Assembly (NCBI GenBank): GCA_965153455.1 | Contig: OZ234503.1 | Location: 13,397,118 to 13,461,117 of the forward strand | From: Sphagnum compactum | Lineage: Eukaryota; Bryophyta; Sphagnopsida; Sphagnales | Direction: 5' to 3' | Length of the DNA: 64,000 bases | Shown: positions 11,176 through 24,020 of the stretch, one piece after another | Numbering within the stretch: the first letter of the stretch is position 1 | How the letters are laid out: each line of letters begins with the position of its first letter | Position numbers and translations under genes: made by a program | The notes under the pieces: generated by a model | What the model saw: the letters and a program-made list of their open reading frames with translations, nothing else | The model's database searches: none | Told to the model about the DNA's origin: nothing

Positions 11176-11517
11176 GTGTTGGACTGGTATCAACTTTTGA
11201 ACATACCAGTTTGGTCCCGGTATTGGGTATGTTCTTAAAAAATCACACCAACCTGGCCCCTAGTACTGGGTCCTTTTAAAAACTTTCATACCAGTCTGAT
11301 CCTTGGTATTGGGTTGGATGCTGCTTTTAGCCCGGTATGAAGCAGGTATAAATCTGGTATTGGTATTGGTAGAAGGCAAGGATATGCCTGGTATTATCTC
11401 AGGTCCCCTACCAAGCTTGTATTGCCTTATGTCATACCTGACTGGTATGTTCTTCAACACCAACACTCATACCAGCATTGTATACCCGAGGTTATAGTCT
11501 ATATTTCAGTCCAACAC
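11176..11517. mobile_element. MITE-like element, 342 bp, with 11-bp terminal inverted repeats
   Basis: The left end GTGTTGGACTG (11176-11186) is the exact reverse complement of the right end CAGTCCAACAC (11507-11517). The interior is rich in ACCAGT, GGTAT and CTGGTAT words in both orientations, giving further internal pairing. No coding capacity is present. I cannot identify a target-site duplication, so the superfamily is open. Confidence 0.45.
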
Positions 11518-12599
11518 TGGTATACACTACATGCCTTGTTTCTTCTTCATGCCTCTACATCAAGAATCAGTAGTTGCCCCCCAAAACAATCACTAACTTT
11601 TTTGCCTCAAGAGTTCCCACTGAATTGCGAGAATGATAATAGGCAATTTCACAAGAATTGATTGACCAGACTAAGCAACAGACATACATATATTGAAGTG
11701 TGAATTCTTCTGGTGGTGGATTAGACTTCAAATATTATCTTGGTTCAAAAGATTCTAATGCAGATTTGCAATCCACAAACCCAACTCTGAACTTAGGTTG
11801 TAATTGCCTTTCTCGTACAAGTTACCTACATGCTGGACAGTGTTCTATACATTGGAATTGAGCGTAAGAAGAGTTTCATGGAGTAATGGCTCAGCCCCTT
11901 ACCACAAGTTCAAACTTCAAACCAGCAACAACTGAAATACAAAGTGTTCCATGAAGTTCCCAAAACATGAACTCCCAGTTCACAGTAATAATGTTCACCC
12001 AGTGAACATTCTCAAAATGTGGGACCAAATGCCAACTACATCGTTCAGTATTCTCTCCCTTACAGGCCAAGCCAATAAATTCATAAAAGCAAGCAAGCTT
12101 TATCCAGACCTATAAACAAGATAGGTGCACAGCATTGGCCAGCACCACCAGGGAGCTGGATAGATCCTCTTTGTCAAATCAACAAACCAGCAAATGGGCA
12201 TGAAGACCTTTTTGCCATGATACCAGGAGCCAGCGGAAAACCAAGAAACACAAAAATATTCATTTCCTTGGATTGCAAAGTATCTATCTGCAAGAAATTT
12301 AAAGCATGCAAAATCAAAAAAACAAAAAATCAATCTGAAACTACTCTCCCAATGTACAACAAGTTGGAGAATTGTCATCATACTTTCTGCAAACTTATCG
12401 ATTCCTCTAAAACAGATTTACAGCCGTTTCTAGATGATGAGAACAGATATGTTTTGGAAAAGAAAAAAGAGAGGAACAAATATGCCGTCCTGAAAAGCAC
12501 TTGTAAAATGGGTGCCATACTTTTACAACACTTTTGCAACTATTGATTCAAGTAAATAAGATGAGAGTCATTTCTAGATGGTGAGAAGGGGGATAATAT
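11518..12599. other. Gene-free stretch
   Basis: Short frames only; no recognised gene, RNA or element. Confidence 0.45.
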
Positions 12600-13078
12600 A
12601 TTCTGGAAAATGCCCCCCAAAAAAAAGAGTGAATAATAAAAGAGCTCAAGCTGTATAGATATCATACTTTTGCAATGGAAAAAAATGGTGATTATCAAGA
12701 AAAAAGAGCTGTTCATAAATACCGTATTTATCAAATGAAATTTTTTTGAGAGAATCAAAAGACAAGAGTTGGATAGATATCATACTTTTGCAAAGGGAAA
12801 AAAAGAGGGTTCCAAATAACATGAGAGCGGTATAGAGATATCATACTTTTGCAAAGGGGAAAAAAGAGAGATCCAAATAACAGAAGAGTGGTATAGAGAT
12901 AACATACTTTTGCGAAGCGAAAAAAAGAGAGATTGAAATAACAAAGAGTGGTATAGAGATATCATACTTTTGCAAAGGGAAAAAAAGAGAGATCCAAATA
13001 ACACAAGATGTATAGAGATATCATACTTTTGCAAAAGAAAAGAAAGAGAGATTTTAGGAAAAAAAGAGCTACGTAAAC
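12600..13078. repeat. 60-bp minisatellite
   Basis: The word ATCATACTTTTGCAA (with small changes) starts near 12661, 12779, 12840, 12901, 12961 and 13020, a period of 59-61 bp, with the 118-bp gap holding one degenerate unit. Each unit carries an A/G-rich run (GGGAAAAAAAGAGAG) and TATAGAGAT. The minus strand is open across part of it only because of the periodicity. Confidence 0.8.
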
Positions 13079-16000
13079 GCGATATATATCATAATTTGAT
13101 TCTAGTAATTTAGATCACAGCCATTTCAGATGATGAAAAGTGGAAATTGTTTTGGGGAAAGGAAAGAGAATGAAACATTTAGTACCCGACCTCAATCTGA
13201 CCTCAAATCTCCGAAGGAAAAGTACAGAATCTGTATTGATGCATATCCAGTGAGAGCTTTAGAAGGAAAGGGCATCTTACCCATCTTTTGTTCGAGCTCT
13301 CTGGTACAGTTATAGGAATCTACTCCATTGTTTGATAGCCAAGCCAAGGGTTGGCTGGCCATGGCTAGCTGCAGGTACAAGAAGATCGGTACAAGAAGAG
13401 TTACATGTAAGGGCAACAAGAGTTGGGAGGAGATTGACTTCTAGGCATTGAGGTGTTGATTGATTGCCTTGCTTGAATTGAAGGAATTCAACTTGGTCAT
13501 CTTTTTGTACTGATTTCGTTGTTGCTCTAATTGCAAGCTTTGTGATTTGCAAACACACTAGGAACCTTTGGCATGGAAGATTTGCTCCTGAGACACAAGC
13601 AGCAGCAGCAGCAGCAGCAGCAGCAGAGGTAAATTTGTTCTTATAGAGCCTGAAGTCTATCTATGATTGTCACATGCAGAACCACGCAAAGCTTCAGGAA
13701 CAGGAACATGTGTATGTACCTTGTTTGTCCGTCCTATTGAATTCGTTGTTGTTGTTGTTCTTGGAAGACTTTTTGTGATCTGCAAACAGTGGCACTGTCA
13801 AGGTTCAAGGCTGGAGAAAAGCAAGACTCGCCACTGAATGATCTATCTCTTGTTCTTGGGTTGATTGCCCACATGAGAAATTTCATTGCAAGGAAGGAAT
13901 CCAATCAAACTTGGATCACCACCATGCTGGGATGCTCCCATGTATCTCTGTGGAAATTCATCATGTGGACAATCGACCCGAGATCAGGAAAGTTGATCAG
14001 ATTCATAGGAAGTACAGGTGCAAACTTGATCATTTCTCAAGATTTTTGGAGCTCCTCTTGTTTCCAGGATGTCATAATTCACTCTGTCCACCAGCACTTC
14101 ATCTGACATGCATGCTGGTGTTCAGCTTCTTCTTCTACTCATTTGAGGCAATTCCATCACATGAAATCAATAGATTAGCTGCTGATCTTTTACAATGAAC
14201 TGCTTCTCACAAAGTTTCTCAAGCTGAATTCATTCCAATTCCAACTATACGGATTTGTCTCAACTTCATGGCTGTGCTTGCCTCTCATGTTGTTAAGCTT
14301 CTGAAATTGCTGCAGCAAGCAAACATGAGAGCATCTGAAGCATGATGTGCAGAATTCCAGAACACATGGCCAATTATACCTGTGGTTGCAGTTTTAGGAG
14401 TAGCTAATTCAACAATCCCTTTTTGCACAAGCATACGACCCAGTGAAAATGTGAGTCCAATCATCCCTGAATTCAAACCTTAAGCTTAATACTGAGTCTT
14501 CCTCATTTGTGAACTTGCTACTTCTGCACAAATCAATAATTTGGGTCCCAAGAATCTCTTCAATTTATCAGTGCTTTATGATCACAATTTTTTTAAAGCA
14601 GCCAACATTTGAGCAGTTTTTCAGAAAGGAAAGTATATATTACTGGAACAATTTAAAGTTGAAATTTGCAAATGCTGAACTGCAGCTGCCACACAAGCAC
14701 CTCTGGATGGAGAAGTTCTTTGATTCTGTGTAGCAACTCGGAGCCCTTTGACAACAAAGCTTGTTTGAGATCCAAGATGAGCAGATTCAACTTGCTGAGA
14801 TTTTGCTGCAGCCTCTCGACATCAGGCAAGGCATTGGAACTATTTGTGTTCAAATGCAACACAAAGGCATGCAACAACGCATGTCATTTTTCTAGGGGTC
14901 CTGAATTTCTGTGTGCCAGTGGAGCAGGCTTTCACAGTCAAGTCCAATTTGGGTTCCACAAAGCAGCTTGGTGCATTTTCACAATTTTCTCATTAGATTC
15001 ATACTTTGTGCATATCACTATTGGTCACAACACAAAGTATTTTGTAGAGGACAATCACAGATGAAGAACACACAGATTCAAATTGTACATACAACAAAAA
15101 CTATCTTCATGATCCTTTCTTTTAAGTGTTTTGGTGAGGGAATGTATGCATATCGCAGAGCCCAAAGATACTAACAACTGCTTGATCAGGTGCTACACTC
15201 ATTGTTAAGTCTGGTTTGACAATTCCATTTCTGAGAACTCCCAATTGCTAAAATCCCACAAGATTCTTCTCCCCATTACTCCTACAATCCCACCCAGATT
15301 GTTGTCAGGTATTTTTCTTCTGCACTTTCTCTTCTCTCCTAGCTCAAGTTGTTTCTTTCTTCATCTTCTCTTCCCTTCTCTTCTCTTCAAGCTTGTTGGG
15401 TATGGTTCTTTCTTTCTGTCACTCTAATATATGTGTCTCTTTTCTTCGATTCCAAGGTTTTTTTTTTTGGTCCCCTTCTTCTCTCTTTGTAGGACATTTC
15501 TTCCTTTTGAACTGTATTAGATATTGAGCTTCATTTGTTTGTTGTCTGCATTTGCTCCATTATATCTGAGTTTGTGGGTTCTTTTCATGGCATCTCCTCG
15601 TCCGTTTTGAAAATGTTAGATGTTTTTCTTGTGACTGGTTTCTCTCTCTACTTCTAGAGATATCAGATTGGATCTTTGCCTCTCTTATTCCTGCCATGTT
15701 TGTTCTTGTAACAATTCCCAATTTTTGGTGGCTTTTGATAATTTGCATGTGATCTCCCTCCATTATCCAATATGTTCAATAACAGCAGCTAACTTGACCT
15801 ACACAAGAATGTTAAAGGAAGGTGGCAATTGAGGACATTAGTTGAGTGTACTCCCTATTTAAAGACATGAAGTGATCAACACAATTTCTCATGGAGTATC
15901 AGGAACAAGTTATCTTCAAGGAAGTCCAAAAGATGATGGGGCAATTGACGTGATCAGATGATTCAACTTTTTGCATTAGGACTCAGCCAGAACATCATCC

Positions 16001-16286
16001 CATGTGCAAGGGATGCACACATGGGGCCGCAACGGATGATGGTAAGGAACCATGGACAGGTACAAGAGAAAACATGAGGACAATTACCATTATGAACTTT
16101 GAAACTTGTGTCACCAGACCCAGTCTTGAATTATCATGAAAAGATTGTTGTGTACAGAAAGTGGGCACTTGGCACAAAAACAAAAAGAGTACCTAATCAC
16201 GTACCAAGACTTAGTAAAATGGAGGCAATCATCAGTAATCATCACTAATGAGGCTGTAGAATAAGAAACTATGGCAGTTGAGAGTT
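13079..16286. other. Gene-poor stretch with a CAG microsatellite
   Basis: No gene is recognised. Three things stand out. A (CAG)9-10 run at about 13600-13626 follows ATGGAAGATTTG and ends in a possible donor AGAG|GTAAAT, so a tiny polyglutamine-coding exon is conceivable. A minus-strand frame at 14653-14877 contains the heptad-like segment VERLQQNLSKLNLLILDLKQ, which may be part of a decayed gene. A CT-rich tract covers 15290-15500. None is strong enough for a gene call. Confidence 0.35.
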
Positions 16287-17606
16287 CTATACTTCAATGT
16301 TTCCAATAATATGGCGTTTGAGAACAGGGATGACAATCTCTGGTGAGCTGAGTTGAGGTAGATGGCCTTCTGTGTGGAGAACCTCAACTACAGTAGGACT
16401 TCCAAGTGAGCGATGAAGGTAATCAGATACTACCACTGGAACTGCCAAATCCTTGCTACTCTGCAATATATGACAAGGTACTGTCACCTGCATCCACACC
16501 ACCATACTTGATGAACATCTTAGTAAGATTGAATAATGACTGACAAAACGTACAAATTTAAAGTCAATCTGTTTCAAGGTCAATCCCCATATCATGGTGT
16601 TGTTAAACCAGATTTCCATAAGTTCAATAAGATGCGCCTAGTCCTTTTTCAATGTATGACTTTTGTTATGCTTGCAAAGATGTACCCTGAGATTTTCAGT
16701 TTCAACCATTGAAGAGCAACTCCACCAGTGCACTGTACAGTAAATTTTGGATGGAGAAATGCCGGTTTGGCTCAGCAAAATGGTTTTGGCCCAACTGATA
16801 GTAATTAATGATCTTACAATAGTGCAATGCAATGTATGTGAACAAATCACCTGTGCCAGTGTGCATCTCAAATCACTTTGGAAAATGGTTTTGGCGACAC
16901 TGAAGGCTATGTCAGGCCGAATGTTGAACAAAGTTCGCCCAAATTCTTGAACTGCTGGAGATTGAATGTCTGCTCCCACAACCAAAGGTGCGAACCCACT
17001 GACCCATGCCTTGAAATTTGATTGCATGGCTAGAAACAGTTGGTTCAGGTCCTCTTGCTCAAATCCCCCAAAGTAATTTGCATCATTCAGATACCTGAGA
17101 ACCAGCCATGTAGCAGGATGGATCAATGGAAATGAATAGCATTGACCTCTATAAGTGTACAAAAGAGATCAAGAGGAATGGACATGCAGCAAAAAGAATT
17201 AGTAGTAGTAGTAGTAGTAGTAGTAGTAGGAGTACCTTGGAGAAGCAGAAAGCATAATGATTTTGGAGAAGAAAAGGGGTCGCTCAATGGAGGCAAGGCA
17301 TCCCACCATGCCAGCTACTGAGTGTCCCACATAAATACAAGACTGGACCTCAAGCTCATCAAGAATGGAGAGCAAGTCATCTGCATAGCCATGGAGGGTG
17401 GAATAGCGTTGGAAACTGAAATGCTCAGGGTTTGTGGTCCCAGCACCCATGTTGTCAAATAGGATGATGCGGTAGTCATCAAGCAAGTGTGGCAACACAT
17501 GCTTCCAAACAGATTGATCAGTGCCGAAGCCATGACCCAGGACCACGAGCTCATCACCAGTTCCCACAACATTTACATTGTGTGCTGTAAGTGTGGGAGA
17601 TTCCAT
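16287..17606 (-). CDS. KAI2: KAI2 / D14-like alpha/beta-hydrolase receptor, three exons
   Basis: Minus-strand join 17606-17236, 17094-16851, 16487-16287, giving 271 aa, against 270 for Arabidopsis KAI2. I start at ATGGAATCTCCC; the frame extends a little further upstream without another ATG. Family blocks appear in order: [94 protein letters not shown] and [10 protein letters not shown]. The catalytic triad is S96, D218 and H247. All three exons join in phase with canonical GT..AG. KAI2 proteins perceive karrikins and an unknown endogenous ligand and signal with MAX2 to degrade SMAX1-type repressors, in nucleus and cytosol. The block after the catalytic Ser reads SVAGM rather than the usual SVSAM, which may shape the ligand pocket. 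The gene looks functional. D14 assignment is less likely because [10 protein letters not shown] and FNMRPDIA-type blocks are KAI2-like. Confidence 0.93.
17204..17229 (-). repeat. (TAG)n microsatellite at KAI2 intron 1 donor
   Basis: About eight TAG triplets lie within 6-10 bases of the intron 1 donor (CCAAG|GTACTC on the minus strand). On the coding strand this is a CTA/ACT run directly following the splice site. Confidence 0.9.
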
Positions 17607-17683
17607 GAGTTCTAACACCCATTTACTCAATATTCAAATGATCTCTAGTGCACAATCTCTCTTCAATTGTAGTAACCTTCCCT

Positions 17684-17714
17684 CCTCCTCCTCCTCCTCC
17701 TCCTCCTCCTCCTA
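17684..17714 (-). repeat. (CCT)n microsatellite upstream of KAI2
   Basis: About ten CCT triplets lie roughly 80 bp upstream of the KAI2 start codon. They read (AGG)n on the coding strand, probably within the 5' UTR or core promoter. Confidence 0.9.
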
Positions 17715-20700
17715 GCACCATTGTAGCAAAATCATTACAAAACCCATTGCAAACAAAACCATTGAAGCAAAGTCCTTGCAAAACTCATTAAAACATTGCA
17801 ACTCAGCATCTTCTCCCTCAGTGTTGTTTTACCAAATCCTCCAGAGATCCCACCAAATATTTCATCAAACAATCTACCAACCTCTCAAACTGCAAAAGCT
17901 ACTACTAATGTCTCCTACAAACATTGGAATTCAACCAACCAACCAACACTCCTCCAATTGATGAAGTTCAAACTCAAAAAACAGAAATTGCAAAACAAGT
18001 CTAGAGCACTAATAAATCTAACTCTAAAGGTCATAACAAGATCATCAAGTGACAAGACATTCTCACATAATGCTTTTTTCAATACAATTCTAAGGAAATA
18101 CTTAAGATGATGATATCAAAAGAAAGAAAGAAAATCAATAATAAAATAGATGGATCTCTCCAAGGGCATGCAAATGGGCCTCCATTTTTGGGTGGGTTCA
18201 AGAATAAAATCAAAACATATAACATAATATCATATAGGTGTTTGTGTGTGTTTGTGTTGTAATTAGGTGTTAATAGGTACACATTCTCTTAGGAATGTGT
18301 TCCCATATCAAATTCTCAAAGAGTTCCCCCAAGTTCATGAGTGTTTGAACTCCGGACAATGTACTTCCTTTTTGAGAAAAAAAAAGAAGTAATCCAAACC
18401 CAATCCTTCAATCCAAATAATCTCATACTTAGAATTTTTTTTTTTTTAAATACCCATTTAGGTAAATGATGTACCAATTTTTCATAGGAAGCGAAATTCA
18501 ATACCTATTATGGGAAATTCTAACTTGTTATCAGAGGTAGCATTGAGATTTTCCTAATTTTTTACCAAATATTTGGTCCATTGCATTGCTCCATAATGTG
18601 AGTAGGTACCTATTTAATTGCTATATGTTATGTGTTGGGTTGAGGGTTCATTTGTTCATTTAACTTGATTCTTGAGCATTTGGAAAGTTAAGCTTTGGGC
18701 TCCTTTTTGCTTCTTCCATTTCCCACATGGTTGATGACCTTGTATCCTATGCAGATAGGTTTGTGAAGAACCATAAGGTGAGTTTTTGATCATAGTAGGC
18801 CTCAAGGGAAGAAATAAAGGCAATGGACCTATTGGGGTGTGTAGGGGTGGCACCACTAAGTTGGCCTCCCAATAGCTAGGGGTATTTGTAAACTTGGAGA
18901 AAGGCTATCACTCGGGTTTGTAGCTTGCATTTTTACAAGAGGAGTGGATTCCCAATGATAGGATAGGGCCATGTGTTATCCAAGGGAAAAATAAAAGGCA
19001 TCATAGGGGAGGAGGGGATACCTAATTAGGTCACCCTCCATACTACATGCAACAATTGAACATGGGCACAATTTGAAGCAAATTCAAATTGGACTAATGT
19101 TAAAGTTAAGTTGGCCATTTAAAGTTTTATATGAATTGGTCTCATGATCAAAAGTTGGCTCTCCAAAAGAGTATTAGTATTTATCTTAGTTTGGACTTTG
19201 GACTGGTGTTGGGTAGATATATTAATTTTAATACCTTATTTGGGTACGAGTAAATATGGATTTTCAAAAAAAATGTGACTTGGGTACAAGTAAATATAGA
19301 ATTTTTTTAAAATATGAGTTTGGTAAAGACATATGGGTTTTAAAAAATTCCAAACTAGCTAAAGCTATATAGGGTCTACAAAACTATCATCTTGAGTAAG
19401 GGTGAATGTAAATAATGAACATTTACCTTGTTTCAAAAGGTAATGATAGGGAAGTCTTTAATTATGTACCTTATATTAATTATGTAGGTATTAGTAGGTA
19501 AATGTAGGGTAAATCAAAATATTTACACACGTATCACACATTGCCACATGGAGAAAACACATAGTTACAATTGGCGTTGTCAACATGAACACATGAAATT
19601 TCAAACATCCCTTTTTTTCAATAACCATAATAGAATGAAACCAATCAAAAACCTTAAAAACACCTTTAAAGCATTCTTATAATGGCATATGATAATAAAA
19701 TCTAATGGGGGTTTCAAAGCATATGGTAAGAATTTTTTTCAAGGTAATAAGTGCAATGAGGATAAATCAAATGCTAAAATCAAATATATTCAATATTGAA
19801 TTGCCATAATTTGAACAAATCTATCATAACCACTTATGTTTCAAAATATGATGAATATTGTGGTATATCATATTTTGGCATATACATTTTTCTTACCCAT
19901 TTGAAAACAATTCCCCTCCCCCAACTAAGTGTAAATTGCAAATATATACAAGTTGGGTAGAGTGAAAATATGGTAAGTTTTAAATAATTACCAACTAGAG
20001 AGAGTAATTCAAAAGGTAGCAAAAAAAATTCCACCACCCAAATAGGAGATGTACATTTACCTTATTATATACCCATGGGTAGATCATGGTAAAATACTTA
20101 TCTTTCCAACACCACTATTGTATTTTATTTTAATGAAACATTGGTATCAAAATTCGTATATATCAATGTTGTCCTAAATTTAATTTGTAAAAATGACCTT
20201 TGGTCTCATGTATTTAAATGTATATTTTAAATTGGTACTTGTCCTTGTTAAGCATATAATTAACCCACATCGACACCTTAAACCTAGGTCATGTTTCACG
20301 GCTTGGAGAAGGTCTAAAGGTGGTACAAGTTGTACCCCTTATGAATTCATTCTCTTACACCTCATGTTTTCAGTAGTTTAAGTACCTAGATCCAATCTAA
20401 AATAGTTTTAATTGGATTAAGGGGATGCACGGTTTATTTAGTTATGTCTATGGTTTGCTCCTCCTTATTTCTCATTCATGTTTTATATGCATCCCTCTCA
20501 CTACCTTTTTTTAAATAACAATTGAATATACCCAAATTTACCTAAAGCTAGCTACAAGATAACAATCCTCAAAGGCCAGGGTTGTTATTTCGTGAGCTTA
20601 TGAACGTGTACATGAGACTATCAGCATGAATGTGAGCCTATTAGCAAAATGGAATCCTTTCGATAATATATTAATGACATGGACAAAATATGTTCAAAAT

Positions 20701-23640
20701 AATTTTTGTCATGTAAGACATAATATTTATTGATGTGGACAAAATTTTGACAATGTGGCAAAATATTTTTCCATGTGGACATGGATGAAATTTGAAATGG
20801 ATGAACTTTTTGGATGAAAATCAATTAAAAATTTTGAATGAAAATTGCAAATGATGTTATTTGGATGAATTTGGACAACACGGTTGGGTGAAAACAATAG
20901 TTATTACTAACATTAAATTTGTATATTATACGCAAATTGCATCGTTGGGCAAACTATCACACAATTATCAATGAACTTTGTCTTATTTCACATTCATTAC
21001 ATAGAAATTGAAGAGGAGAGCCAATAGAAAATATAGGTGGATATTTGACAATCATAAATACACCTTAGCACATAAGGTGTTTGTGATAAACATCTTGAGC
21101 AAAAAAAAGTTGTTTAGACATTCCTTATGAGTCTTTGAACCTTTTTTTTTCATGAAACAAAGTTCTAAATTTTTTTCAAAGACTTCGTAAGAATCTTTAA
21201 ACTTGTTCAAATTTGACATTCTATGCATAAAACAATACCTTTGTAATGTATCTATCTATGAATAAAATCAAACTTTCAATATGAATGTGTCATTAAGTTT
21301 CAACATGTTTAAGTGACGGGGTCCAATGAATATAAAATGAAATAATCTTTTTGGATACCCCAACCATGCTTTGACCCAATAATATAAATATTGATATGCA
21401 TATCACAATGTTGTTGTTTATCATCTTACATTATTGTTGTTATGGGGTGCACATATGAACTTGCTACAAATTACATTATCACACTATTCACATCATTTGT
21501 TTGAAATGTTCAATGAAATGTCAATCCCAAGGTTGTATAAAATTAAATGTTAATAATGTAATTCATTTGGGCTTCGAAAAAATTTCACCGTTGCAACTGA
21601 AATTTAATTCTACATAAATTATGTCCAGACATATATCACTAACAAAAGTTGCATTAACATGTTTACAAATTTCAATTATATAAAAAATTGTAGCAATGAA
21701 ATATATTGATAGTAAAACATCACATCTTCAAACTAAATTACTATCAAAATCATTTTTTAAAAATTCCATCCTATTGACATTTACAAATGTAAACCATCTA
21801 ATTATTGAGAACATGATATTTTATGAATATTTCCAAACTTACATCCTTCATTTCAACAATATGGACAAGATAATCTAATATCATTTATAATTTATAAAAA
21901 TGAGAAATTGGTAAGCTTCATAGACTTCCATCCAATTCATAATAATGAAAGGGTTTTTTTTCAATATGTTATTACGTTCAAAAAAGAATTTCATTTCAGA
22001 ACATAAGAGAAATCCAGATCAACCAAAAATGGCTATGAACAGGAGGAGATGGCAACAAAGTGAAGTATGAGTTTTCTTCTACATTTAGAAAGTTAAGGCC
22101 ATGCTTCCTTTTAACATTTTTTCTACAGCAACTTGCCCTTTTAGAGATGCCAGTGGCCAGCTTCTCCTTTTATCAGAAAGATCATCCCTATTTCAGCTGT
22201 CATGTTCCTTATGGGGAGATTCAGGGCTCAAAGTGAGAGCGTGAAGAACAAAAGTGGATAAGTGAGGCTCTGTCAAGCTACGAGGTGACCAGCTGGAGAG
22301 GAAACTGTAAATAGAACTGTAAATAGAAAGTACAGGCATAGCTCAGGAGAAAGAAAACCTAAGAGGATAATGCTTAGGTTTACATTATAGTTTTTTTGCT
22401 TGCTTTAGAAGCTTTCAACAGCAGGTTGAAAAAATATTTTGAACTTCCTGGAGCTCGAGGTTGAGCAGTGAATCTAAATAACTCGCCAAAAATAAGCTGA
22501 CACTGGACAAGAACCAAGAAAATTGGTAAGTTGCTCCCCAATGTCATTGCATTGCAGAGCTTCTTTCATCTTCCTCTTAATATTGTAAGAGATTACTTTT
22601 TTGCTCTCTTTAGAAGCCTTCGATGGCAGGCTGAAAAATAGAGAATAGAAATCTTGGATGTTTCCTGGAGGTTGCATTTGGGGTAGTTTCAAGCTGTGCC
22701 TGTAAAAGCTTGCAACTTTGTTGTCATTTTGTGTATAAGGATTCAAGGGAAGTGACATGGTACCCAGCCATTGTGCAGATGGAATGAATTACAAATTACA
22801 ATCAAACTGATTTTAAAACTCGGAAGATAGGAATGTTGTGCAGATGCTGAGCTCACCAAATGTACATCTCAAGAAGCTTAGGCTAACCACCTCCTTTGCA
22901 TCCATTCTAGAAAACTAGTAATTCCAGTAGGTTCATGTGCCCACATCACAATGCAGGCCAGAGAAGTTGGGCAAATATGCACACAGAACATCAACAAATC
23001 AATCAGGCTGTTCCACTATTGCAATCCAACGTTTTTTGCAACAAAAGCAACAACACTGAGCTCTGAGTGTCCACTTCAAGAGGGGACAAAAAATGTCTCA
23101 AGAAGGCAAAATCAGACCTCAGCATCTTACGTTAACAATCTTCTTCTTTTTTCGGTTCTCCATACACACATATCTGTTTCTTTTCATTCCCTTCTTCCTT
23201 TCAGGTTTCCTGGATGTTACGAGCATCCATCCTTGTTGGGCGGTCCTTTTCTTACTTGCGAAATTTGTACGAAAAGCGAAATAAAAAACTAAAAGTTCTA
23301 AAAAAAAGTGATTTTGCAGGTTTTCAGTAGGCAGAAGCGAGAGGGAAAAAAACATAAAATCCTCCATTTTCGTATATTTGGTTTTCAGTGAGTAGCCAAA
23401 ACTATAGAAGGATGATTAAAGATTTATACTTGATTTCTGGTTGATAGCCAGATTTGGCTAAATCTTCCTAGAGAAGATCGCCACTTTTGCTACATCTTAC
23501 TATGGATGGTCGCCACTTTGGCGTTTTTAAAAAATCCTAAAAATGACGTGGGGTCATGCACCATGTGCGCTGATTTCTTCAAGCAGCCGTGTGTCACACG
23601 ACGTCTCTGCTAGAACGTGTCTGGTATATCTCTCTGGTAT
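17715..23640. other. AT-rich gene-free region
   Basis: Nearly 6 kb without a recognisable gene. A/T-rich repetitive words such as TAGGTAAATGTAGGTA occur around 18600-20100. 20230-20380 (AACCCACATCGACACC.. to TGTTTTCAG) has the feel of a decayed LTR or leader. 22370-22460 and 22580-22690 share TTTTTTGCT.GCTTTAGAAGC.TTC and CTTCCTGGAG/TTTCCTGGAG, so they look like an old direct duplication about 215 bp apart. No complete element could be delimited. Confidence 0.45.
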
Positions 23641-24020
23641 ATGCCTTAACCACTGTGCAGGATTGAAGTGAAAGATAAGGAAATGTGTGCAATGTCATTT
23701 GAGGGCGGAATTCTCGGTAGGACACGTAAGCAGAAAGGAGTTCGTAAGGACCTTACAAACTCTATCTTCAGAGAGAGGGAGGTCAGAGGCGTGCTCCAAG
23801 AGTTTGCGAGAAACTCAAAGAGAGATGGGTAGAGATGCTTTGAGAGGGTTTGTTGGAGTAGCTAGCAAGGAAGAAAGATGTGGAAGCGAAGTTAAGTAGA
23901 TGGAGAGAACATGGAGTGGGAAGCAAGGGAGTAAGGGGGCAAGAGAATATCAGAGTTTCTGGCGATAATGTAAAGAGCAAAGGATTTGGTGTTTTGTGAG
24001 AATAGCAAGAAGGAATCAAG

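Noticed and set aside
14653-14877. Minus-strand coiled-coil gene
   Set aside because: Heptads are suggestive, but no start, splice context or neighbouring exons could be found.
20193-20381. LTR or primer-binding site of a retrotransposon
   Set aside because: A few leader-like words are present, but there is no second LTR, polypurine tract or pol coding sequence nearby.
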